Source: Gnomoniopsis sp. IMI 355080
Taxonomy: Eukaryota > Ascomycota > Sordariomycetes > Diaporthales > Gnomoniaceae
Assembly: GCA_027946555.1 (NCBI GenBank)
Contig: JAPEVC010000015.1
Span: 1-64,000 of the forward strand
DNA: 64,000 bases
Direction of reading: 5' to 3'
Made by a program: the position numbers and the translations under genes. Below the pieces are notes generated by a model. The model saw only the letters and a list, made by a program, of their open reading frames with translations. It did no database searches and was not told the origin of the DNA. Below, piece by piece: positions 45,574-56,886 of this stretch; the first letter of the stretch is position 1; each line of letters begins with the position of its first letter.

Positions 45574-46714
45574 TCATTCGTCTCTCATTTGTCGGACGTT
45601 CAAATTGATCCTTTTGGTCTGCATCCACCCACGCCATTCTTCATATTGGCCATCAACTGCAGGCCAGTCTGCTAAATAGTCTGGACAGGTCCCCTTGAGG
45701 ACTTTTGGAACGCCATGCCACGCGTACCGAGAATCTTCGGACATGTAAATAGCATCCCCCGACCGGAGACGCAGCAGAAGATACTGTTTCTCGCCCTCCG
45801 CGGGTCTGTCTGCTGCGGCCATCTTACCAACATCATTCGGCGAAATCACTGGTCCTGAATTTCAGCCAAACGTGTCCATTTTAAGGACTTATAGAAAGCT
45901 ATCAAACAAAGATGAAAGTACCAAGAAACTTACTGAACAGTGCATCACAGCCTATGCTGAGGCTGATGAGTCCCTTATCCGTTTCCTCGGATACGTCACG
46001 ATGCATCATCATAGTGTCTCCCGGTGTGTAGAAGTTGACGATGGCTGCTTGTGCCAACGTCTCAGGCCACAGAGTCTCTAAAAATCCGGAGATATCTTCC
46101 GGAAATTCGGGTGGCTTTTCGCCTGGATACACACGATTGGTCCAATCATATTGGCCGCCCAGTGTGACCCAATGCAGCTTTCGATCCATGACCTGCTTCA
46201 TAGACAGAGGCTTGTGCACCGAGGGGTCTTTGGGGATGAACTTGGTCTCCGAATTCGGGCCCAAGGTGAAGAACGAAGCCGGCTCATTGGAGACGGGGTC
46301 GCTTTCTGGGTAGGGTACGTTGTAGTTGAGGTGCATATTGGTTTGATGATGAGGCTGACTTAAGTCTCGGTGGACAAGACGAGAGACAAGGGCCTTTTGT
46401 ATGCTTGGCGGCATCAGATTCGGGACGATGAGCAGACCAGGTACCAGAGGGTGACGGTATATGACCGCGTCCTGGTCTGACTGTGCGATCGGCGAGGCAT
46501 CGCCGGTGAGACGGAAGAATGCCTCTCGCAATTTCTCAGCTGGTATACTTCCAGCTCGCTCGAATTCTGCCAGTTTCTCGGGAATTTCGAGGTCGTCGAC
46601 GTCACCGCCGTTGAGAAGCTGATCGTTCTCTGCTTTCGAGTAGCCCTTCCATATCGCCCTCATATGATCCGATGGCTGCTCATGGGCATCGAGCTTGGTC
46701 AAATCAACCGTCAT
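45574..46714 (-). CDS. AlkB-like 2-oxoglutarate/Fe(II) dioxygenase (ALKBH1 type)
   Basis: Probable nucleic-acid demethylase or tRNA-modifying dioxygenase. Exons 46714-45934 and 45854-45574 give 353 residues across a 79-base intron (GTAAGT donor, ATTCAG acceptor), joining as CDALFRPVISPNDVGKM. Recognisable AlkB blocks are LLIVPNLMPPSIQKALV, LHWVTLGGQYDWTNRVYP (the nucleotide-recognition lid), AIVNFYTPGDTMMMHRDVSE with the iron HxD, GLISLSIGCDALF, LRSGDAIYMSEDSRYAWHGVP with the distal His, and RINLNVRQMRDE with the 2-oxoglutarate-binding Arg. The join after CDALF replaces the usual short hydrophobic strand, so the intron edges deserve a cDNA check. It lies head to head with the Cdc2 kinase gene across about 1.16 kb. 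Confidence 0.86.
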
Positions 46715-47878
46715 CTCGTCTTCATGCCCACAAAATCTGTAGTATGGAAATATTCATGCAATCCTTCCTGCTTTTCGGCCTCCAGGTCGAAGTGATTGCT
46801 GTAGGGCTGCAGTGTCTCAAATCTGGAGAAGTACTAGTAGCTTATGCGTACTATAGTAGACAGCTTATTAGAGATCGATCCAGGCGGATCTGGTTTCTCA
46901 TGCTCTCTTGGGTGAGTATCGTGAAGGCAGGGACCAAGTTGGTCTGGTGGATGCAAGTTTCCGTTAGGAAGCCGTCTTTGAAGTTTGACAGTCTGAAAGG
47001 TAATTGATGCTGGCCTTGGATCCAGGTGGGTTAGGGTATCTCACCCCTGTCACTGGGAAGTGCGCGCCTGCAAGGGGGGGGGGGCACTATCACTATCGAT
47101 AAGCCCTACCGTAGCAGCGTCCGTACATAGTACATAGTACCTACCCATCCCCTGGGAGACAGCAACAGGGGTCCAGCCCGGATCGATCCAACGACGCGTC
47201 GAAAAGTAAACCAAGCCGACCGGGTCGCGTTGCTGTCTCCAAACACCCAAACACCCAAACAATCAGCGCCATACAACAAAACAGGGCAGCCAGTACGTAT
47301 CTGCACCCTTTGACGACGATCCCCACCAATACAAACCAACCCCTCGTCACCTACCTGAACGCCCTTGAGCACTGAAAACGACCGCAGAGGTGCGGTGCAG
47401 GCAGCCTCGCACAGCAAATTGTTCGTCAGGAGGCAGAAAGGAGCACAGACACACAAACACAGAAAGGTATAAACAAAGAGTACTCGTCCTTCAGCCTTGT
47501 TCTTTGTCCGCAGCCTTCTTTTACGAGCAGAATCGAAGGACAGATCCATCCTTGCAATCAAGTTCAAGCTTCACGCAAACACCACCTCGCGTAGTTGCCC
47601 ACCCGAAAGCTGTCACCGATCCAACACTGTGAGCTTGGGACCGTGAGAGTCTGGATTGCGGTGGCGCAGGGAAAAACATCATTCATATGCCAAATACCCC
47701 CCGAGAACAAGGATCGTTTTAACATATCCACCAAGCTGTAGCAGCAGCAACTCGCCCACCTCGACCTGTCCCTCCGTCATACCCGAGAACACCGAGTTCC
47801 TCGAGTCGTCATGTACATTGTTTTCAGAAGACCTGGCCAGACTAGCTGCTAACGTGTCCCTCCAGGGTTCGCGCCAAA
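46715..47878. other. Divergent promoter region of alkB-like and cdc2 genes
   Basis: About 1.16 kb between start codons facing away from each other. It contains a G11 run (47074-47084), a GTACATA tandem (47123-47140) and pyrimidine-rich stretches typical of a leader before the kinase ATG. No coding region recognised. Confidence 0.5.
47074..47084. repeat. G11 homopolymer
   Basis: Eleven uninterrupted G in the divergent promoter of the alkB-like and cdc2 genes. Confidence 0.9.
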
Positions 47879-48963
47879 ATGGAGAATTACCAGAAGTTAG
47901 AGAAGATCGGAGAGGGTGAGCTATGCCGCGCCTCACGCTGTCATTCAATATCTTTGGATGTTTGAGGCTGACCGTGTCGACCTCAGGAACGTATGGTGTT
48001 GTCTACAAGGCACTAGACCGTCTTCATGACAACCGAATAGTCGCACTGAAGAAGATCCGCCTCGAGGCCGAAGATGAGGGTGTTCCGTCCACGGCCATCC
48101 GAGAAATCTCCCTGTTGAAAGAGATGAGAGACCCCAACATCGTCCGCTTGCTCAACATCGTCCACGCCGACTCCCACAAACTCTACCTTGTCTTTGAGTT
48201 TCTAGATCTCGATCTCAAGAAGTACATGGAGGCCCTGCCTGTGTCAGACGGTGGCAGGGGAAAACCCTTGCCCGAGGGCACAAGTGGGGAGCTGGCCAAC
48301 CTTGGTCTGGGCTCCGACATCATCAAGAAGTTCATGAGCCAGCTATGCCACGGCGTCAGATTCTGCCATTCCCACCGAGTCCTACACCGCGATCTGAAGC
48401 CCCAGAATCTGCTGATCGACAAGGAGGGAAACTTGAAGCTGGCTGACTTCGGTCTCGCGCGCGCCTTTGGTGTGCCCCTGCGCACATATACCCATGAGGT
48501 CGTTACACTCTGGTACCGGTCTCCGGAGATTCTCCTGGGTGGCAGGCAGTACTCAACTGGTGTTGATATGTGGTCTGTGGGCTGCATCTTCGCCGAGATG
48601 TGCACCCGTAAAGCGTTGTTCCCTGGTGACTCGGAGATTGACGAGATCTTCAAGATTTTCAGGTACGTCTCGTCCCAATAGTTGTCAAGTAGGCCATACT
48701 GACGAGGACAACTTAGAGTTCTTGGCACGCCGACAGAGGAAGTCTGGCCTGGTGTGACTAGCTATCCAGACTTCAAGTCTTCTTTCCCCAAGTGGTCTCG
48801 TGACACAAATGCACCACTTTGCTCAAGTCTCGACGACCACGGTCTCGACCTTCTCGAGGCCATGTTGGTCTACGATCCGGCCGGCCGCATCTCTGCCAAG
48901 CAGTCTTGCAACCATCCCTACTTCGAAGACTACGTCCCCGGATCTGACTATCGACCATACTGA
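47879..48963 (+). CDS. cdc2: Cyclin-dependent kinase Cdc2/Cdc28 (CDK1)
   Basis: Master mitotic kinase. Exons 47879-47915, 47987-48662 and 48717-48963 give 319 residues; the introns are 71 and 54 bases. The 37-base first exon ends within the glycine loop, restored as KIGEGTYGVVYKAL, which carries the inhibitory T14 and Y15. The cyclin-binding helix is VPSTAIREISLL, the catalytic loop HRDLKPQN, then LADFGLARAF, and the activation segment RTYTHEVVTLWYRSPE with the activating Thr. The Pezizomycotina-type insert after KYMEALP (about 20 residues, Gly/Pro-rich) is present. The C-terminus ends in HPYFEDYVPGSDYRPY. The gene symbol follows general usage; the local name in this species is unknown. Confidence 0.96.
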
Positions 48964-50281
48964 GCGAGGGAGCCCTGTAAATCTTGAATCAACCCATGAC
49001 GGGCACTCGACGGGCGAATCTGTCAATTATCTTTTCCCTTTGTACAGGATACACTGACGAGCAAACGAAAGGGCTAAAACAATCATGATACCGAGGCCCT
49101 CTACTTGAGTGAGTCTGCATTGGAGCTTCCTTTGCGCCACTTGAGGATCACCTCCACACGGACGCAATGGTGCATCAATTGGAGAACTTCATAAGGACTG
49201 GCTGGATTGCATTTGAGAATCGAGGGAAGGCTACGGATGGCGGGGATGGATGAGTTTGTATGACTATGTATGCATTTGCCCTGGTCTCCTGTGTCTCTTA
49301 CTCACAGCTGCTCGCATTCTCGTGCTGGCCTTCTAATCTTTGTCTCGCTGGGCCGGTCACTGTCTTTCGTAAGTCTGGGAGTCTTCTGCGGAATAGCTCT
49401 TGGCCTGGAGGTAGAGAGATCTCATCTAGAGTAAGCAAGCAAATGAACCCGCTTCTGATATGTTGCGTCCACCGTCGTTAGCTTACCCGACATGTGAATC
49501 ATGTTACACTAGAGGGATACTTCTTTCTGAGTCGTTGCATGGTGAGCTTCGCATCCCTTAACCCCGATTGATTAGGTACTCATGCATCCTCGACTTGTCC
49601 GTGAAGCATGTTCTCCTTCTCGCGTCTTCTATATCTACGCAATTGTCACCGTGACCCACCGTGCGCCGGGAATGTCGTATGACACGGAGCATTATGAGAC
49701 CAAAACATAACTAGTAGCTGTCGGGTATATCGAGGTTGTATCTGCCGAGGAGACCTCCAAATCGCCGGCACGGGCGGGCGATCTAGCGCGCGACCCTCCC
49801 CCGAGACGATCAACCATCAGGGTCCACCGAACCTTGGAGGGAAAAAATCTGGTGAGGCCCCAAGATTTACACATTACTAATGTGTTTCATCAGCATTATG
49901 TGAGCTTCAGGTTTCCTGCGAAGAATCAATTTCGAAGCATCACGCTCATGGCTATGACCGAAATGCTCTCCTCCTAGTCACAGACAAGGTTTGGTTGCCA
50001 TTGATGATCCGCAGCGAGCCAGTCTCGGGCAGGGGAGGAACATTTGTTCCATGCCCAATGCGTCACTCGAATACACATCACTCCTCAGCAGGAATAGCTC
50101 TCATAGCTTTTGCCGTTAGAGCTTGTCCGTGCTCCAGATCAAGGGTACATTGTCCAACTATATAAGAGTAAAGACCCCTCCGATTACTCAGTTGAACTTC
50201 TGCTTAGATCTCTGATAATCCCAATTATCTCATATCCCCATCCGCATTGTAAAACCATAGAAGACCAAACCAAAAGACAAG
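48964..50281. other. Intergenic, no supported gene
   Basis: The kinase 3' flank and the promoter of the transferase gene. Only short motif-free frames. Confidence 0.5.
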
Positions 50282-51235
50282 ATGTCGAAGCCCATAGTTG
50301 TGTACAGTACGTCCGTTCTTCTTCCTCGTGCCTATCGACGACTAGCTGATGAACGTTTGCCCCTCAGCCCATGGCGGACCAAACCCATGGAAGGTCGTGA
50401 TGGTCCTAGAGGAGCTTGGTGTGCCATATGAGAACGTGAGGACACCTCCCCCCCCCCAAACCCCCCTTTCGTCAACCTTCAAGTATTCCTTAGCTAAAAC
50501 CAATTCCTCACGGCCCACAGCGCGTTGTAGCCCACGACGCCGTCAAGCAGCCGCCCTACATCAACATCAACCCCAACGGCCGCACACCTGCCATTGAAGA
50601 CCCCAACACGGGCATCACGCTGTGGGAGTCGGGCGCTATCCTCGAGTACCTCGTCGATACCTACGACAAGGAGAACAAGATCAACATCACGAGCTTCCCC
50701 GAAAAGTACCACATTAAGCAATATCTGCACTTCCAGATGTCCGGGCAAGGCCCTTACTACGGTCAGACGACGTGGTTCCGCAAGTTTCACCCGGAGGATG
50801 TTCCGAGTGCCAAGAAGCGCTATGACGAGCAGCTTGTGCGGGTGGTGGAGGTGCTGGATGGCATCCTGAAGGGCAAGACGTATTTGGTGGGCGAGAAGTG
50901 GTAAGTCTCCTTGCGTTCTCCCCTGCCCCTCAGGGTAGGGAGATTCCTTCTCAACCCCCTTCAAAAACCATTCCCTTTCCCTCGAACGTGCTACTGGTAG
51001 ATATGCATAGTAAAATGTGGGTGTGCTTCTGAAGCTGACACCCGGGGACAGCACCTACGCCGACATCGCTTTCATCCCTTGGAACAACATGATGGGATTC
51101 ATTTTTGGCGATGAGGCCAATACGATCGTTCCAGAAGACAAATACCCCAACTTTTGGGCTTGGCACAACCGTCTTGTCGCAAGGCCTGCTGTTCAAGCTG
51201 CCCTGGCCCTTCAGGCGAAGGCTCAGGGCCGCTGA
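50282..51235 (+). CDS. Glutathione S-transferase, Ure2-like
   Basis: Cytosolic glutathione transferase of the fungal Ure2/GTT class, acting in detoxification and oxidative-stress defence. Four exons (50282-50306, 50368-50435, 50521-50900, 51052-51235) give 218 residues. The start MSKPIVVYTHGGPNPWKVVMVLEEL crosses the 61-base first intron. The thioredoxin-like domain has the glutathione-contact cis-Pro segment GRTPAIEDPN and LWESGAILEYL. The alpha domain contains FQMSGQGPYYGQTTWF and, across the 151-base last intron, GEKCTYADIAFIPW. Intron 2 carries a C10 run (50448-50457). Codon phase is preserved at all three junctions. Converges with the membrane-tether gene downstream. Confidence 0.93.
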
Positions 51236-51904
51236 GCATGCTTGGACTTGGCTGGTTACATGCCTCGGGAATGTAAGCCTGTGGCCCCCAAATGCCTTTT
51301 TCAAGCCACATACTTGATAGGTAGATCATGTATATAGACGGGGAATCAAAAGTCTCTTCACCGCTTGAAGCCTACTTCAAAGAAGGGTAGCTATGTAACT
51401 CAATTGCTCACAAAAGCCTTCAACTGGCCCACCCCAGCCGAGGCCTCCGTCTTGACACACTTGCAGTACGAACCCCTCTCAGCGGGCACTCACCACCAGA
51501 TGGTACGGCTCCAATTGAAAACAGACGCAAAATACGAGCTCACTTGGACAGCAGACCTCAGTAGGGCGACGTCAATGCGAGGAGTATTCGGTGGAAGAAA
51601 CAAGAAAGAGCTGATGATGTATTAAGCCAGGGCTGTTTTCGGAGTAATGGGTTTTGGCAATGGTCGGCGGTGAGATGTATAATCACCTGTGGAACAAAGC
51701 GCCTCCCCATGAGAGCTGCTACTGAAAAAGCTGTACTGACCAAGTTGTCACTAATCAAGAAAAGCACCAGCTGTTTCCAAACGTGTCGATTATGAACCTC
51801 ATGGTCAGGTAAAGTTGTATCCTCACTCTGAGACTTTTAGAGGACTGACTGTCTCGATCACCATTCCCTTCCGTTAGCATACCCCCAACCAACCCTGAAA
51901 AATA
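51236..51904. other. Convergent 3' flanks
   Basis: A 669-base spacer between two stops facing each other. A short plus-strand frame at 51365-51625 has no motif. Confidence 0.5.
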
Positions 51905-54900
51905 TTACACCTCCGTCTCCACCTGCGTATCCTTCTCGGAGTGTTTGAATATGCCACTAATGTTACCCTTCAACCCACTCAACTTTCCCGCCACATGATC
52001 TGCCTCCCTTGCCACGCGCCACTGCATAATCCCGCGATGTTTGCGATGCAGCTGCTTGTGATGGTCCTTGTAATCCCTCAAACTGTTGCCCAAGCCCCGT
52101 GAGCCGTCATCTGCATCATTGTGCCCGGGCGCAAGCACATCGATGGCTGTCGACGCCGTGCCGTCCAGGGGGTTCTGCAGAATCTTCTTGGGTGCCTTGC
52201 CCAGCTTCTTGAGGTTGCTCACCGATAGAGTCGAGTGCGACGTGCCTTTTTGCTTGTTGTCGTTGTTGTCGTCATCGTCGTCTGATGAGTCCGATGAGCT
52301 GTCATTTGTGTGCACCTTGAGCTTCTTTCTCGCCTCTTTGTCGCCGCTGCCCTGCCGTACAGGGCTGCCCTCGCCGGGGTCCGTCGAGTCCTCCTCGTCC
52401 GTATATACGCCATCTTCGTCATTGTCGTCGTCGTCTTTAGCAAGATTCTCATCCGTGATCGTATCAAGACACTCCATCACCTCGCGCATGTTGCCCGTCT
52501 TGCTGGCGCTCGCGAAGCGCTTGTGGTATCCTGACAGGCCGCGCCAGAACTTGAGTTCCAGCTCAACCTCCCCAATGGGCTGCTCGCCTTCCTCGTAACC
52601 GGCATAGTCCGCGTTATGCCGCGCTCTTGCGAGGCGGTCCTTGCCGCCCTTCCACACTTTCAGCGTCCACGTCTCAGCTTCCTCATCGACCAGCTCTTTC
52701 AGCCACAGCACGGCAAATGCGGGACTCTTGTCCGGCCCCAGTGTGCTCTCTCGGAACTCAAGCACTAGTGGGGAGGCATAGCGTTTCCTCACAGCTAGGA
52801 AGGCACTCTCACCCTCCCGGTTGGTCCGCTTGCCAAGGCTCCACGTCCCATCGCCATTGGAATACAGCTTCGCTTTACCCAGGTCTGTGCGAATTTTGAG
52901 ACGGTTGTTGAGAAGCTTGTCACTCAGGTTTCCCCCCTGCTTTGCGCGTATAGCCCCCCGGAGCTCGAGCGTGCCATAGTCCCAGCCTTGCAGATTCCGA
53001 GGCAGCTTAAGCTCAACACTGCGCCAGACCAAGCTAATCCTAGCACGGCCGTAACCAATCCCACCGACGAGTGGGTACACGTCAACAACTTGGCTTTTCG
53101 AAGCGAAGACTTTGGCCAGTGGGAGAAAAACGATTCCGATGAGCGGGTCGTCCTCGCGTTCGCGCTGGTCGCGCACCGCGATGATAATATCGGTGTTGCG
53201 CCAGTCGCGGATGAAGCGTTCGGTGCCAGCGTTGAAGAATGGCTTGCAGTTCTTTGGTTTTGTACGTGTGCGGTAGATCTTTTTGTGGTTGAGGAATATG
53301 TTGCAGTACGAGTCGGGCATATCCTCGCTCGACTCATCCTCTGCGTCCCCTTGAGACTCATCGTCTCCTTTGTCTTCCTTTTGCAATTTTTGAATCTCGA
53401 GTCCAGTGATGTTGTGTATTTGCATCGATAGTATGCCAGAGACAAATTCCTGGCTGGGTGGCGCAGACGTAATCATGCTGTCCTCCATCTCGGCATAGTC
53501 CTGGACACGCTGTTGATGTAGCTCGTCATCTTCAGCTCCCTTGCCTGCCTCCCGAAGCTTGTCCGCAGACTCGTCAGCGACGTGCTTCCGCAGCTGCTCT
53601 TTGGTCCTAATGTTCTCGTCGATAGTCTGCTGCTCGAGCTGCTTATCGGTAATTCTGACCTTGTGGAAGTAGCCAACTGACCATACCAACGAGCCCGCCA
53701 TCTTCTCCTCTGAATCCTGTCCTGTGAAGCGATCCTCACGATCCTGCATCTTGTTGTGCGAGTCCGGGTTGTGCATCAGCTCCTTCAAGTCGACCTCGAC
53801 ACGGCCGAGATCATCGTCTGCACTCCACTTGTCAGAGTCCCAGAGTTGTAGACGCAGCCTTTCCTCTGCATTAAGCTCCTCGGTAGTCACCAGGATCGTG
53901 GCATATTCGTACCAGTCCGGCTCCTGAGTTTCTGGAATAATCCTCGTAGAGGCCACAGTCTTTCCGAATTTACCCCAGCTGACCGTGACATACGCGTCAC
54001 TGGCGCCCTCTCTGATACCGCCGTCTCCTTGCTTGAATCCGCGAGCTTTCTTGATGAAGATGTATACAACACCACGAGCCGTGGTGTCCGTCTTGAAGTC
54101 CGCGCCCATAAGCATATCCTTGAGATTGAGTGTCAAGCTCTTTGGCGCGACGTATTCTGCTAGAGCAGCATCGATGGCGCTTTGCACGAAACTTGAGATC
54201 ATAGGGACGTCCATGAGGTTCAGACCATGCTTCGACAAGGGCACACATGCTAGGGAGGCCTTCGGTTGTCCAAGGAAAGTAAGGGTACAAAGGCTGACAA
54301 ACGGAGGATCAGGCTAGATGGATGTCAGTCTCGACAACATGGCGATGCATATCGTAGCTGGCGAAAACTCACCGTCAATTGCAACCGCAAGCGCAGCGTG
54401 GCTATAAAGCCACGAACCTCGACCCAGACCGGCAATGCAATACCACCGATAGAGTAGAACTTCAAGAAGAGATGGGCGTTCTTCGCCTTTGCTCTTATGC
54501 CTTTGCCGCTCGCACGACTGCGATATGCGAGTGCCAGCTCAAGGTTCACAAAATCACCCTCTTCTGCCTCCATACCCTCTCGAATGGCCTGTTGCTCGCT
54601 CTGCTGCTGCTTGTCATCCCCACTCTTATCCTTGTTGTCTTGACACTGCTCGCCGCCATTCTCCAAGTCCTTCTCCCGTGTCTCCTCCGTGCCTTCTGCC
54701 TGAGCATTCTCAGGATCAGTCCGGTCGCTGGAACCCTTGCTCTTATCCGGGTTCTCAAGTCTGCCCTCGGGCCCGACAGATCGGCTCGCCGCGCCTGTGG
54801 GCAGCCATCGGACGCCCAAGATCCGCAGACTCTGATTGCCCTGTCCCATGTCATCGACGCTGACCATCTTGACGACCTTAGGCAGGGAAGCCTGCATAAT

Positions 54901-56079
54901 GTCCTCAACCATATCAATCAAGCTCGAGAACAAGTCCGGGTTGATGAGCGGCCATATCGATGCGAGCAGAGAGTTCAGCCACTGCACGCTCTCGGGCAGC
55001 TCCGTGTCAGAATCTAGAATGGCCTGTTCCTCTCGCCGTGCAGTGTCCCAAGTCTCGTCATCCACGATGTCTTCCACTTTCTTGCTCATCCACCTTCCCA
55101 TGGCGTAAGCCGTACCAAGAGTCGCTCCCAGAAATATCACCAGCCCGATGACAGTGGACCACCCGGGAATGAACCGGCCCTGCAAAGCCGACAATAAGAA
55201 TGGACTGGCAGCCACGACCCCAATGACCGCTAGTCCCGCGCGCATTGTCGTCTCATATGCAACAGCTAACTCGCTCTTCAGCCTCCCAAACTCAGGCGGC
55301 GGAAACAGCCGCTGCACCCCATTGAAACCGCGCTGCATAGCAGCCGCTTCCTTGTCCAGCTGGTCATCGGACTTGGAGGCACCCTGGGGACCCGTGGCAG
55401 TGGTGGGGAGCTCGCCTGGCTCGGGCTCGTTTTCCGGGGCCGATTTCAGGTCTTTATCTGTTTGGTCGTGTATGACAATGGGGAGGTGGGTCACAGGATC
55501 GGTGACCTCGCGGCCGCCGGTTTGACGTTTTGCTTTCTTCATTACTTTGCGCTTCTCCTTGGGATCCACTGTCGAGGCTGCGTGCTCGGTGGCGGATTTC
55601 TCTGTTGATTGCTGGTCTTGCTTGGATTGTTGCTGGCCGGCTTGCGGATGTTGTTGCTTGGGGTTCTGTTTGCCAGCTTGCTGCGGTCCTTGGCCGCCCG
55701 GGCCATCATCGTGGGACCCATCGTCAAACTGCCGAGCATCCACGCCTTGCCCATCGACCGTCACTGATCCGTGGCTACTTTGATCCGGCGGAGGTTCAAC
55801 ATAGTTGCGATTTGTAGCGGGGTACGGCTCATGGGGATTCTGCGGGTTGTCCTCGTCTTTGAAAATCTGTTTGACCGAATTGAATGCCCTCTTCGGCTTG
55901 GACTCATCCTCGGGGCCCTCTTGGGCTTGCTCAGCCTGCTCAACCTGGTCCTTGAGCTCCCGTTTGTGCTCTCTGTATCCCTGGATGGTTGGGATGGGGT
56001 GGTTGCCTGAGTGAGGCTTGGTGTATGACCGCCGTTGAGATTCTTCGTCGAAATTGTCTTTGTTGTTGGTGTCTGACAT
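51905..56079 (-). CDS. Mug190-type SMP/C2-domain membrane-tether protein
   Basis: Large protein related to tricalbins/extended synaptotagmins, expected at ER-plasma membrane contacts. Exons 56079-54373 and 54313-51905 give 1371 residues, joined as LRLQLTPDPPFVSL across a 59-base intron. The first 250 residues are polar and low-complexity (Gln/Lys-rich). A hydrophobic hairpin at about 279-328 (GLAVIGVVAASPFLLSALQ then WSTVIGLVIFLGATLGTAYAMG) likely anchors it in the ER. An SMP lipid-transfer-like domain follows (SVQWLNSLLASIWPLINPDL to beyond VDVPMISSF, about 350-600). C2 domains lie at about 645-760 (ARGVVYIFIKKARGF) and about 860-970 (GILSMQIHNITGLE). An Asp/Ser-rich acidic stretch sits near 1200-1250. 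The N-terminal frame hides the intron by reading on to a stop at 54325. Confidence 0.88.
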
Positions 56080-56886
56080 GTTGGCGGCATGACTGAGTGA
56101 AAGCTGTGTCAGGCCAGGCTAGGCTGGACGGTGTCGTGAGCTTTGCAATGGACAGTTTGGTATGTATGAGGCAACGCAGACGAAGCTTATTATTGCTGCC
56201 ACAAGACAGCTTTCCAATAGTTGAACAAGCAATTCACACACGAGCGGGATGAAGGAGGAAAGGAAGTTGCCGAATGCAATGGATAGGGTGACAGCTCAAC
56301 AGTAAAAAAATACGCGTCTGTCATTTACTACCTGCAGAGCCAAGCAAGCTATTACTTGTCCCACGTTTTTCTTACGGTATGACGAAGCGCCCCTCTCGAA
56401 CAAGCATTGGGAGGACGGTTCAAGGCAAGAGGTGTGCACAGGATGAGGTCATACCCGTGTTTGAGACGGGAAGCAAGTGGGCCTGCATGTGAAATGCCCG
56501 GTGCCCCTGCCTAAAGTCAAACTACATGCAGTCGTACCTGCCACACGCTGGACACGTTCCCCAGCGCATAATTAGGTAAGTAATTATTTGTTGGTTGGTG
56601 GATCGGCAAGGCTCCAACAGGTTTGGTGAATTTTGATTGACGAGACTTTGACAAGGCATCATCACTGACAAACCTTGTACGGGCACGAAGTCAACTCGTA
56701 CCGACACGATGGGCGTATCGATATCACAATGGCGTATACGACTTCGCACAGCACCAACATCAATAGGAGCAAAAAATAGAATTAGTAGGCAATGTACACC
56801 ATTCAAACTCATATTCCATCAGCAGTCCTCTGCTTGGTACTGTAATAACCCGATCACCACATGCAACAGGTCTTCCCATTGCCTGT
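56080..56886. other. Intergenic, no supported gene
   Basis: Promoter of the tether gene and 3' flank of the nuclear protein gene, about 800 bases. No feature recognised. Confidence 0.5.
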
